NCBI GenBank assembly: GCA_002471275.1
Contig: DKPQ01000024.1
Coordinates: 1-64,000, forward strand
Reading direction: 5' to 3'
DNA from: Flammeovirgaceae bacterium UBA7330
GTDB taxonomy: Bacteria > Bacteroidota > Bacteroidia > Cytophagales > Cyclobacteriaceae
DNA length: 64,000 bases
The position numbers and the translations under genes are program-made. Numbering within the stretch: position 1 is the stretch's first letter; every line of letters begins with the position of its first letter. The notes beneath the pieces were generated by a model. The model saw only the letters and a list, made by a program, of their open reading frames with translations, made no database searches and was not told where the DNA came from. Positions 1 through 8,724 of the stretch are shown in pieces.

Positions 1-20
1 AATGTTGTTTATTTGAATCT

Positions 21-55
21 GGTCGTGGTAGGGGTGCCGCGACCTTTTTCTTTTT
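21..55 (+). terminator. Rho-independent terminator of a gene left of the window
   Basis: The stem GGTCGTGG (21-28) pairs with CCGCGACC (37-44) with one G-T wobble around an 8-base loop, and is followed by a T-rich run at 45-55. This is a textbook intrinsic terminator on the + strand. It must end a gene lying outside the window, so the first gene here is transcriptionally separate from its left neighbour. Confidence 0.8.
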
Positions 56-58
56 ATA

Positions 59-121
59 CAGAAGTCAGAAATCAGAAATCAGAAATCAGAAATCAGAAAT
101 CAGAAATCAGAAATCAGTAGT
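59..121. repeat. 7-bp tandem repeat, about 9 units
   Basis: Seven exact copies of CAGAAAT lie head to tail at 66-114, flanked by one degenerate unit on each side (CAGAAGT at 59-65, CAGTAGT at 115-121). It is intergenic, immediately after the terminator at 21-55. Copy number in such short-period arrays usually varies by replication slippage. Confidence 0.9.
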
Positions 122-446
122 CAGGAGGTCTACGATTTATTGTCTTTATTAAGAGACTTCATCCTGACTTCTTAAGCCACACTCACACAAAACCCACAAC
201 TTATTTCATTCCTTTAGTTTCCCTGCTCCTTTGTATCAATTATTTAGATCTGATAGTATCCGGCGATTTGTATGTTCTACGACTTGTAGAAGTGAACATC
301 CAGCTGTACACTGGAGGTGAATCCTGTTATCACTACTGCGGGCAGAGTATTTCAGTTTTCCTTCAGAATAATATGTTACATTGAGAGGGATAATTGTAAA
401 ATCTCCTGTTATAAACTTTCTAGAGAGGAAAATAAACCCAAATCTT
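122..446. other. Gene-free leader region
   Basis: No convincing gene or RNA gene is visible between the tandem repeat and the first coding region. Short complementary words occur (for example TTCTAC and GTAGAA near 275-290), which could fold in a transcript. The stretch probably contains the promoter of the gene at 447, but I cannot place it. Confidence 0.4.
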
Positions 447-1559
447 ATGAAGAAATTATATTACCTGCTCATTTTATGCCTGGCTGTTGTGGTCATGGCT
501 TTCAGCGTGTTGCCTTCATCTACTTCCCTAAAATACAACCTGGAAAAGGGGAGTCCTGCCATTGAGTCGATGAGTAAATTGTCTTTTGGACCCGATGGGA
601 TCTTGTTTATAGGTGATACCAGGAGTGCATCAATATTTGCACTGAATACCGATGATACCAGGTCAAATATCCAATCCGACGATGTCACAGCGAAAGATAT
701 CAGTAAGTTGTTTGCTGAGTCGCTGGGAACCACACCAGAAGATATTGTGATTCAGGACATGGTGGTGAACCCCATCTCCAAAGCGTTATATTTTGCTGTA
801 CATCTGGCTGATGGCACCCCATTGTTATTAAAAATGGTGAAGGGCAAAGTATCAAAAGTTGGACTCGATAACGTTGAATTTTCAAAAATCGGGATATCAG
901 ATGCACCCGCAGAAGACGCCACTGATCGAAGGGGAAGACCCATCAGGGTTCATGCTATTTCAGATATGGAATATGCCAATGGAAAAGTGATGGTTTCAGG
1001 ATTGTCAAACAAAGAGTTTAGTTCCACCTTTAGGAGCATTTCCTTTCCATTCAACAAGGAAGCGGCCAGTACTTCTTTAGAAATTTTCCACGCCAACCAT
1101 GGCCGATACGAAACATATGCCCCGATCAAGTCATTTACAACTGCTACGATAGGCGGACGATCTTATCTGGTGGCTAGCTATACCTGTACACCTCTTGTTT
1201 TATTTCCCCTGGATGAACTGAAGGCTGGTCAGCATGTGGTGAAAGGAAGGACCGTAGCTGAATTGGGTAATAGAAATACTCCATTGGACATTATATCCAT
1301 GAAAATGAATAACAAAACTTCGCTGTTGTTTGCCAATTCTTCCAGACCCATGATGCGGGTGAATATTGATGACCTTAACCGATATGATGGGTCATTGACA
1401 GAAAAAGTAGAAGGTACTGCAGGGGTGGATTTTAAGGTATTTGACCAAAAAGACGTACAGCAACTGGATGCTTTTGGCTCCGATAAAGTGGTTTTACTTC
1501 AAAAAGGAGAAGATGGAGCATTGGCGTTAAGAACGGAGGCGGCTAGTAAGTGGCAGTAA
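447..1559 (+). CDS. Exported protein of unknown function, possible beta-propeller
   Basis: I do not recognise the family. The start at 447 is chosen because it opens directly with a signal peptide (MKKLYYLLILCL); the ORF can be extended upstream, but the extra 22 residues carry no signal-like features. The mature part begins with a propeller-like phrase (LSFGPDGILFIGD) and has several short strand-rich repeats with asparagine/glycine turns, so a periplasmic or surface beta-propeller is plausible. It is followed after 16 bases by a lipoprotein with Ig-like folds on the same strand, so the two probably form an operon and act together at the envelope. No catalytic motif is evident. Confidence 0.6.
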   Translation: MKKLYYLLILCLAVVVMAFSVLPSSTSLKYNLEKGSPAIESMSKLSFGPDGILFIGDTRSASIFALNTDDTRSNIQSDDVTAKDISKLFAESLGTTPEDIVIQDMVVNPISKALYFAVHLADGTPLLLKMVKGKVSKVGLDNVEFSKIGISDAPAEDATDRRGRPIRVHAISDMEYANGKVMVSGLSNKEFSSTFRSISFPFNKEAASTSLEIFHANHGRYETYAPIKSFTTATIGGRSYLVASYTCTPLVLFPLDELKAGQHVVKGRTVAELGNRNTPLDIISMKMNNKTSLLFANSSRPMMRVNIDDLNRYDGSLTEKVEGTAGVDFKVFDQKDVQQLDAFGSDKVVLLQKGEDGALALRTEAASKWQ

Positions 1560-1608
1560 TAATATTCGGGTCCCGATGAGCGGATCGATTAATTTTATCA
1601 ATTACAAA

Positions 1609-2691
1609 ATGGCTGGGACTACGGTTCTTGCCATTTTTGTTGCGCTATACTTTTATGCATGCACACCGTCGGGGAATAGGGAAATCCCGACCGATGTATC
1701 AGTCCAATTCGTAAATGGAAAACCAATTGCGGTTTCTATTCCTCTTTCATTCTTTCCGAAATCCGATATAGACATTGAAAAGCTGAACATAGCTATTACG
1801 GGTGCCGAAACATCCATGTTAGGTGATTTTGAAAGGGATCAACATTCTATCAAATTTATCCCGGCCATTCCATTCAGGAGTGAGATTACCTATGAAATAA
1901 AATATGATGGTGTAACGATTGATCAATTTTCCATACCCCGGAGATCAAACATAGGAGCACCGTCAATGATCCATATTTATCCTTCTGTTGATACCGTACC
2001 TGAGAATCTGCTAAAGATCCACCTGGAGTTCAGCGAACCAATGAGTGAATGGCATTCTTCGAATTATGTGAGTTTGCTGGATGAAAAAGGAGATACACTC
2101 AGTCACATCTTCCTAAAGCTGGATCCCGAATTGTGGAATTATGATCATACCATGCTTACACTTTGGCTGGAACCCGGAAGGATCAAAAAAAGTCTGCTGC
2201 CCAATGTCCTGGAAGGGATTCCTATTGAGGGAGGAAAGCAATACACGATAGTGATTTCAGAAAAATGGAAATCAGCTGAGGGCATTCCTTTGCAAAAAGC
2301 TGTTCACAAGCATATTTACGTATCATCAAGAGATGAAAGGATGCCTACGGTAGATCAATGGGCAATTTTGACGCCCAAACCTACTACACAGGGACCCCTG
2401 AGGATTTATTTTAATGAAGTGCTAGACTACACATCCCTGATGGGATCATTCAAAGTGCTGGATAGTAGAGGGAAACGGGTTGATGGCTTGTTCAATATTC
2501 TTCCGGGAGAAACTGGCATTGAGTTTATCCCTGAGCAAGCATGGCATGCAGGTAAATATTCAATTCAGGTTGACAGATCGGTAGAGGACCTGGCCGCGAA
2601 TAACCTGAATCGGCCATTCGACCGGGATTTGAAAAAAGATTCATCACAAATCGTGGAGTCGGACAAGTTGATTTATTTTGAAATCAAATAG
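1609..2691 (+). CDS. Lipoprotein with two Ig-like (SbsA-type) segments
   Basis: The start at 1609 gives a short hydrophobic leader ending in a lipobox (LYFYAC) about 18 residues in; an in-frame ATG at 1576 adds 11 polar residues and is less likely. The mature protein has two regions typical of bacterial Ig-like domains of the SbsA type, each with an FSEPM- or YFNEVL-like strand followed by a phrase of the form IEFIPEQAW. This suggests a surface or periplasmic binding or structural role. Its stop lies 19 bases from the end of the convergent cytochrome gene. The specific function is unknown. Confidence 0.6.
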   Translation: MAGTTVLAIFVALYFYACTPSGNREIPTDVSVQFVNGKPIAVSIPLSFFPKSDIDIEKLNIAITGAETSMLGDFERDQHSIKFIPAIPFRSEITYEIKYDGVTIDQFSIPRRSNIGAPSMIHIYPSVDTVPENLLKIHLEFSEPMSEWHSSNYVSLLDEKGDTLSHIFLKLDPELWNYDHTMLTLWLEPGRIKKSLLPNVLEGIPIEGGKQYTIVISEKWKSAEGIPLQKAVHKHIYVSSRDERMPTVDQWAILTPKPTTQGPLRIYFNEVLDYTSLMGSFKVLDSRGKRVDGLFNILPGETGIEFIPEQAWHAGKYSIQVDRSVEDLAANNLNRPFDRDLKKDSSQIVESDKLIYFEIK

Positions 2692-2710
2692 CCATAAATC
2701 AATAGAACCA

Positions 2711-5700
2711 CTACTTCAACGCCACCTGACCGGATGTCCGTAAATACCCTACCAAATCAATGATTTGTTGATCTTCCAGCGTTTCCCACAATCCGGCCGG
2801 CATCATAGACACATTGGTCACATCTTTCGACTGGATATTTGATTTAGCAATGCTAACTGTGTCTTGACCTACCAGGCTCAACGCAATGGTTCGGTCATTT
2901 TCCATAGCCACATTCCCGCTGAAGGTACGACCGTCGCGAGTCGTCACTACCACCATTCGGTAATCATCTTGGATCTCGCCACTGGGATCCAGCACATTGC
3001 TGAGCAGATATTCCAGGTTTTGTCTGTTGGAGCCGGTGATATCGGGTCCCAATGTTCCCCCTTCACCATACATCTTGTGGCAAGGTCCACAGGTTTGCAA
3101 AAATACCTGTTTACCATTTTTTACATTGGCCTTAGCCAGCGCCTCTGTGCTGAGCAGGTCGCGGTATTTTTCATACATCGCTTTTTGATTACCGGTAAGC
3201 TGATCGATGGGGCCCCAGACTTCTACAAACCCATTTCCTACCACACGTCTCAATTGTCGGGCAGCATAGGCAGGAATATCAGATTTTGGAATGGTGCCGT
3301 CTTTGATTGCACTTGTGAGCATCCTTCCGTAGCCCGATCGTGACGATAGTGTTTGGATGCTTTCTAGCTGATCTGTTTTATTGAACTCCGGATATTTTTC
3401 AAGCAATACCCGCCCCAGGTTATTACTGTTGAAATTGGCAATGCTCTTAATGGCAGCATTCCGCAAAGCTTCTTCCTCCAACAAATCGGGTAGGAGAGCC
3501 GGTAGCTCCGGCCATTGCTGCCCAGACAAACCGTTCAATGCTTCGATCCGTTTGGCGATGGGAGCATTTTTATCCTTCAAAGTAGCCATATACTGGATGG
3601 CTGCCCGAGAATCCCCAAGCTGCTGGGCGATGTTGAGGGCTATCTGAGCAGCCTCCCCACCTTGCTTACTGATAGACTCATAGGCCTGATCCCAGTTTGC
3701 TGGAGCTGATGTGCCTGGCCGACTTTCCAGTCCATCCCGGAACCCTTTGAGAAGATTTACCTGGTTCTTGCCTTTCTTACTCAATGCTGCTACAAGGACC
3801 GGCATTTTATCAGCATCTACCATGCGCCTGGACATATACTGCGAGATCATGGGGATCTCGGTTTCCGTAGCTATGGTCAAGTACTTGTTTGGATCATCCT
3901 TGATCAGAGGTTCAATACCAAACCATAGCAGGTGAGGGATGTTATGATCACCCACATCCTCTTTTCGTTTGGATAGGGCCAGAGCCAGGTCCCACCTTTG
4001 ATTAGGAGAGATCCTTTGCAAGGCAGCAGATAGGTACAATCGCACAACTGGAGACGGATCATTCTTAGCCATCGATTGGAATTGTGTCAAAACATCCTGA
4101 CTCACCTTTTTGTCTTCACAAAGTAACTGGATACTCCAGGCCCTGATATACTCATCTTTATCGCTTAGTAGTTGCTTGAGTTGCCTGGCATCGATCGCTT
4201 TGGAAACATGTAAGGCCCAAAGAGCCCTCAATCTCCAGTCGGAATTTTTATCAGATTTGAGTGTATTGTTCAATGCGCCAACAGCATCCTGTGATATTGA
4301 AGTTTTAGCGGCTCGTTCCTGAAGAATCACTCTGGCTCTTCTGGCATGCCATGAGCTTTTGTTGGTCTGAAGCTTTGCCAGTTCCAGGTCTGTCAATTTC
4401 GTCAGGTCTCCATATCTGCCTTCCCAGCTATTAGCCCGTGAATCCTCCGGTGAGATCCTGAATATCCTTCCCGTTTCCTTGTGAAGCACCTCCATACCGC
4501 AGATATCCGCATCGTGCCAGTCCAGGACATATAAATTTCCGTCGGGCCCAAGTTCCATGCTGAAACCGATCCATTGTGCATTGTTGGCCAACATAAAATC
4601 CTCTCCATGAGAGGCTGAAAACCCGGAGCCTTTCTTTTCAAGTACATCAGACAACACAGCATGTTCATGGATATTGGCCATGAAAATCCTGCCATGCTGA
4701 TCTTCGGGGAAGGCATCAGAAAGATAAACCCTGGCGCCACCATGTGCAGACCTGTGTCTGTGATCGGCGATGGTTTGAATGTCCGAATATAAATAAGGAT
4801 TGAAATGCGATCCACCCTGTCGTTGATAGATGCCGCCTGGGATCACATGCCATAGGTGGGGGATCACACAGGCAGAAATAAACAGTTGTCCTTTGGCATC
4901 ATAGTCTATGCCCCAGGGATTACTGAAGCCATGAGCCACCACCTCAAAAATGTCTTTGATGGGATGGTACCTCCAGACGCCTCCATTGATGTCTACTCCG
5001 TCTGCCTCCAGCAGGTCAGCAGGGAAGGCGTCACGGTGCTTGTAAATATGACCCTCTCCAACAGGTTTTCTGATTTTTGAAGGCGTTGCAAATCCTTCCA
5101 GTCCATAAAGCCAGCCATCAGGACCCCAATGCAAGCTGTTGATGGTTTCATGTCTGTCGCGGATGCCCCACCCGGTCAGACGGACTTCAATATCCTCCAT
5201 ATCAGCTTTGTCATCCTTATCCTTATCAGGAACGAAGAGAAGGTTTGGAGGTGCGGCAAGGAAAATCCCATCAAATCCCACCGCAATAGCAGAAGGGAAG
5301 GGGATGCCCTCAAGGAAAACCTTTCTGCTATCTGCTTTGCCATCGCCATTGGTATCTTCTAATATGAGGATCCGACTATCACCGGAATTGGAAAAGCCGG
5401 TTTGCCTGGTTTCATAGTCCCGGTTTTCGGCTATCCACAGCCTTCCTTTGTGGTCCCAGCAAAAAGCAATGGGTTGCGTGATCATAGGTTCACCAGCCCA
5501 GGCATTTACGTTGTAACCTTCTTTGATTGTCATCGCTTCCACCGCTTCCTCAGGGTTGAGAAATTTAGCATCTCTGCCTTCCTGTCGTGCGATGTTCCAC
5601 AAAGCGCCAACGGAATAGAAATGACCATCGACATAAGCGGTCCACTTTTCTGTAAGCGCTACGTTATCCAGTTCACCTGTGTATACACGGATCTGATGTT

Positions 5701-6520
5701 TGATGATCTCGCTTTCACCTTTTTTGATCTCCCAGTCACCAGGTCGGGCACGGACAGGCCCCACACCCAGTTGATTGTCTACACGCCAGGGTTGAGGATA
5801 TCCACTATTTTGGGTGTGGTCAAAAATGGCAATATGCGCCAGGTCATCCCTTCCGTCTACCTGCATGCCTACATCTACCCACATGGCTCGCTGACCCTCA
5901 GCAGCCTGGTTTTTTTGTCTGGCGGCGTTGACTACTTCACCTTTTATGTCTTTTTCCCAGGGCATACGAAGAAACAGGCCACCATAGTCGTATTTACCAA
6001 TGGTGATATCTACAAGTGCTTCACCTGTCCATTCCAGGTCCATGATGTACTCACCTTCCGACACCTGCATGGTCCAGAATTGCGTCTCTTTCAATATGGG
6101 TGTACCCAGGGAATCCATTAAGTGATAGACGGTCTCCCATTTCACGGTCTTGCCCTTTGCTACCAGGATGTCGGCCGACACTTTTTTCCAGTAATCATCC
6201 CCTGGGTGGTGGAAGTAATCCCTGTCATTTACCCGGGTAAAACCCCAGTAAAGACCCGTTTGGTGCTTGTGGTGTGAAGGACTATATTCCGTTAACACAC
6301 CTTTTCCATCCGGAGCTACAATGGGGTGTATATATGGTCTGAAGTCGGGCTTTGCATTTTGAACCAGGATGGGTTTTTTCTCACCTTCCTGAAATACAGA
6401 AAGGGTTGAGTCAGTATCCATTTTTACAAGGAGGTCCGGGTTGTCCTGTGATGCTTTTTTAGTAGATGGACTACATCCTATTGTAAGGACTACGAGCAAA
6501 ACGCAACTAATTCTCCACAT
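2711..6520 (-). CDS. DUF6807 / PVC-type dehydrogenase-like propeller / HEAT / cytochrome c lipoprotein
   Basis: A 1269-residue lipoprotein (lipobox LTIGC at residues 12-16) built from four parts. Residues about 25-300 match the PmoA-like DUF6807 family. Residues about 325-730 form a beta-propeller resembling PVC-type membrane-bound dehydrogenases. Residues about 730-1050 are helical HEAT-like repeats. The C-terminus is a cytochrome c module with the haem motif CGPCH at 1144-1148 and a likely axial methionine at 1239/1240, of the kind found in planctomycete haem-binding proteins. It probably takes electrons from a sugar or polyol-like substrate at the envelope. It follows the Gfo/Idh/MocA gene by 11 bases, so the two are co-transcribed. 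The substrate is unknown. Confidence 0.82.
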   Translation of the reverse strand: MWRISCVLLVVLTIGCSPSTKKASQDNPDLLVKMDTDSTLSVFQEGEKKPILVQNAKPDFRPYIHPIVAPDGKGVLTEYSPSHHKHQTGLYWGFTRVNDRDYFHHPGDDYWKKVSADILVAKGKTVKWETVYHLMDSLGTPILKETQFWTMQVSEGEYIMDLEWTGEALVDITIGKYDYGGLFLRMPWEKDIKGEVVNAARQKNQAAEGQRAMWVDVGMQVDGRDDLAHIAIFDHTQNSGYPQPWRVDNQLGVGPVRARPGDWEIKKGESEIIKHQIRVYTGELDNVALTEKWTAYVDGHFYSVGALWNIARQEGRDAKFLNPEEAVEAMTIKEGYNVNAWAGEPMITQPIAFCWDHKGRLWIAENRDYETRQTGFSNSGDSRILILEDTNGDGKADSRKVFLEGIPFPSAIAVGFDGIFLAAPPNLLFVPDKDKDDKADMEDIEVRLTGWGIRDRHETINSLHWGPDGWLYGLEGFATPSKIRKPVGEGHIYKHRDAFPADLLEADGVDINGGVWRYHPIKDIFEVVAHGFSNPWGIDYDAKGQLFISACVIPHLWHVIPGGIYQRQGGSHFNPYLYSDIQTIADHRHRSAHGGARVYLSDAFPEDQHGRIFMANIHEHAVLSDVLEKKGSGFSASHGEDFMLANNAQWIGFSMELGPDGNLYVLDWHDADICGMEVLHKETGRIFRISPEDSRANSWEGRYGDLTKLTDLELAKLQTNKSSWHARRARVILQERAAKTSISQDAVGALNNTLKSDKNSDWRLRALWALHVSKAIDARQLKQLLSDKDEYIRAWSIQLLCEDKKVSQDVLTQFQSMAKNDPSPVVRLYLSAALQRISPNQRWDLALALSKRKEDVGDHNIPHLLWFGIEPLIKDDPNKYLTIATETEIPMISQYMSRRMVDADKMPVLVAALSKKGKNQVNLLKGFRDGLESRPGTSAPANWDQAYESISKQGGEAAQIALNIAQQLGDSRAAIQYMATLKDKNAPIAKRIEALNGLSGQQWPELPALLPDLLEEEALRNAAIKSIANFNSNNLGRVLLEKYPEFNKTDQLESIQTLSSRSGYGRMLTSAIKDGTIPKSDIPAYAARQLRRVVGNGFVEVWGPIDQLTGNQKAMYEKYRDLLSTEALAKANVKNGKQVFLQTCGPCHKMYGEGGTLGPDITGSNRQNLEYLLSNVLDPSGEIQDDYRMVVVTTRDGRTFSGNVAMENDRTIALSLVGQDTVSIAKSNIQSKDVTNVSMMPAGLWETLEDQQIIDLVGYLRTSGQVALK

Positions 6521-6531
6521 GTCAATTGGGG

Positions 6532-7641
6532 TTATTGGGTAAAATCAGGAAGTTTTCTGATGGCTCCATTGTTTATGGCTGAATCATGCGCCAGGATGCC
6601 CACACAAGTGATATTGGCTGATTCGACAGCATTTGGATAAGGGGATCTCTTCTCAGTGAGTGCGGAGACAAACTCATGGACAAGGTGAGGATGGGATCCG
6701 CCGTGACCAGCACCCTGAATAAAGGACAAATGTTGGTGTTCATCGGCATCATAAACGCCTCCGGTCGTGAATGGCGCAATTTCATCCGGCAACAGGTGAG
6801 CATAATCAGGTATTTTGACCTTTTCTGGCTGCTCCCCGGTGTGGATCACACTGTCTTCGTGTTCAATGAGTGTCCATTCAAAGGATTTTTTCGATCCGTA
6901 CACATCAAAGCTTTCCCGGTATTGACGTGCAGTATTGAATAGTGAGCGGGTGATCTCTGCAGACAGATCAGAATCCTTCAATTTGATGTGACAGGTTTCA
7001 ACGGCAAATGGTGAATTGTATTTGCCAATGAGGTTTTCATCAATCCTTCCCGACCCAAAGCAGGATACATATTCGGCTTTAGCCTTTGGTAGTGCCAATA
7101 CCGGTCCTACGCAGTGTGTGGCGTAATACATAGGAGGGAGGCCTTCCCAGTATCCAGGCCATCCGGCCATTTCCTGTTGATGTGAGGCCCGGAGGAATTG
7201 AATTTTTCCGAGATCTCCTTTTTCATACATCTCTTTCACGAATAGAAACTCACGACTGTAGATCACGGTCTCCATCATCATATACGTCAGGCCGGTTTTG
7301 GCCACCAACTCCACGATTTCCTTGCATTCTTCCACAGTGGTGGCCATTGGAACCGTGCAGGCCACGTGTTTACCAGCTCTTAGCGCTTTGATGCTTTGCT
7401 GTGCGTGGTCGGGAATGGGTGTGTTGATGTGCACAGCGTCTACCTCCGGATCCTTGAGCAACTCATCATAATCCTGGTACCGCTTTTCAATCCCAAAATT
7501 ATCACCCACCTCGTCAAGCTTTGCTTTGGTACGCTGACAGATGGCATACATCTCTGCGTTGGGATGCCTTTGGTAGATGGGTATAAATTCTGCACCGAAT
7601 CCTAATCCGATGATGGCTACTTTGATTTTTGGGGATGACAT
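6532..7641 (-). CDS. Gfo/Idh/MocA family oxidoreductase
   Basis: A 369-residue NAD(P)-dependent oxidoreductase. The N-terminus has the Rossmann dinucleotide motif (GLGFGAEF) and the family phrase PEVDAVHINTPIPDHA, followed by a KHVACTVPMA segment where EKP is usual. The C-terminal half is the alpha/beta substrate domain. There is no signal peptide, so it is cytoplasmic. It is the first gene of a two-gene unit with the DUF6807-cytochrome protein and is divergent from the AraC regulator, which suggests inducible catabolism of a sugar or cyclitol derivative. The canonical lysine of the EKP motif appears to be replaced by Val/Pro, so catalysis may be altered. Confidence 0.85.
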   Translation of the reverse strand: MSSPKIKVAIIGLGFGAEFIPIYQRHPNAEMYAICQRTKAKLDEVGDNFGIEKRYQDYDELLKDPEVDAVHINTPIPDHAQQSIKALRAGKHVACTVPMATTVEECKEIVELVAKTGLTYMMMETVIYSREFLFVKEMYEKGDLGKIQFLRASHQQEMAGWPGYWEGLPPMYYATHCVGPVLALPKAKAEYVSCFGSGRIDENLIGKYNSPFAVETCHIKLKDSDLSAEITRSLFNTARQYRESFDVYGSKKSFEWTLIEHEDSVIHTGEQPEKVKIPDYAHLLPDEIAPFTTGGVYDADEHQHLSFIQGAGHGGSHPHLVHEFVSALTEKRSPYPNAVESANITCVGILAHDSAINNGAIRKLPDFTQ

Positions 7642-7733
7642 ATCATTATATGAGTTAATTCCAAAACAAATGTGTGAGATATTTCTATCAAATGCTTCTC
7701 TTTTATCACCATATAATGACTGTTTTTTGCCTT

Positions 7734-7755
7734 ATATTGAGAGGTAATTCAATAT
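7734..7755. promoter_or_regulatory. Inverted repeat upstream of the araC-type gene
   Basis: ATATTGA (734-740) is repeated inverted as TCAATAT (749-755) around an 8-base spacer, 18 bases before the regulator start and within the 131-base divergent region. It could be an operator for autoregulation or for the divergent oxidoreductase unit. The word GAGGTAATT in its spacer occurs again at 8667-8675, upstream of the serine hydrolase. Confidence 0.35.
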
Positions 7756-7772
7756 TTATGTGAAAATAAAGT

Positions 7773-8660
7773 ATGAGTGTGCATGCCAACCCTAAACGTG
7801 TTCTTAGAAAGAAGCCCATAGAGGAAAATAAGGTATTTGCTGTTCATTTACTGGAATCACCTTATTTTGATCCTAACTTTCATTCTCATCCCGAATTTCA
7901 GCTGTTTGTTGTGCTTAAAGGGCATGGAACAAGGTTTGTAGCAGATAGTGTTACCCATTTCAAGGAAGGGGACATGGTTTTTACCGGGCCAAACGTACCT
8001 CACATGTGGCGTAGTGATGACGGCTATTTGGATGGATCAAATGACCGGAGCGTGGGGATGGTCATTTACTTTCATGAGCACCTGCTGGGAGAAAGTCTGC
8101 TGGCAAAAGATGAAGCGCTCAAGCTGAGGCATCTTTTTCATGAAGCATCGAGAGGTATTGAAATCAAAGGGCACACAAATGCTGAGGTTACACGGCTGAT
8201 GAAGCAGCTCCATGAAACCGATGGCTTTGGGGGAATAATAATCCTACTCAACATCCTCCATTTGATATCCAGCTCTCAGGAGATCCAACCCATTGGGAGT
8301 TTGTGGTATCGCAATAGATACTCAACATCGGATACGGAGCGGATGAATCTTGTGCAGAACTATGTGATGGAGCACTTCAGGGAGAAAATATCCCTTGACA
8401 ATGTAGCGGCTATTGCCAACATGAAACCAAGTTCATTTAGTCGTTACTTTAAAAGCAGGGCAAATAAGACCTTTTCAGACTTTCTGGGTGAGATCAGAAT
8501 CAGCTATTCGTGTAAGCTGCTGAGAGAAACCAATGCGTCTGTCGTTGAGGTGTGTTATCAGTCGGGTTTTAATACCCTTTCTAATTTCAACAGGCAGTTT
8601 AAAGAGATTAATGGTCGCACACCCAGGCAATACCGGGAAGAATATGAAAGTTTCTATTGA
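7773..8660 (+). CDS. AraC family transcriptional regulator
   Basis: A 295-residue regulator. The N-terminal half is a cupin-type sensor domain (HSHPEFQLFVVLKG, then a PHMW histidine phrase near residue 75). The C-terminal 100 residues carry two helix-turn-helix units typical of AraC/XylS proteins, including MKPSSFSRYFKSR and the closing VCYQSGFNTLSNFNRQFK and GRTPRQYR signatures. It is divergent from the Gfo/Idh/MocA-cytochrome unit and probably controls it in response to a sugar-like ligand. The serine hydrolase lies 64 bases downstream on the same strand and may also belong to its regulon. Confidence 0.88.
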   Translation: MSVHANPKRVLRKKPIEENKVFAVHLLESPYFDPNFHSHPEFQLFVVLKGHGTRFVADSVTHFKEGDMVFTGPNVPHMWRSDDGYLDGSNDRSVGMVIYFHEHLLGESLLAKDEALKLRHLFHEASRGIEIKGHTNAEVTRLMKQLHETDGFGGIIILLNILHLISSSQEIQPIGSLWYRNRYSTSDTERMNLVQNYVMEHFREKISLDNVAAIANMKPSSFSRYFKSRANKTFSDFLGEIRISYSCKLLRETNASVVEVCYQSGFNTLSNFNRQFKEINGRTPRQYREEYESFY

Positions 8661-8724
8661 ATAATTGAGGTAATTTATTTTATCTTCAGCCGAAAAGTCT
8701 CATTCTAACCTTATTTACTCAATA

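Noticed and set aside
59..121. CRISPR array
   Set aside because: The repeat unit is 7 bases with no spacers, so it is a simple tandem repeat.
5402..6121. 239-residue open frame on the plus strand
   Set aside because: It is antisense to the DUF6807 and propeller part of the cytochrome protein and shows no family features.
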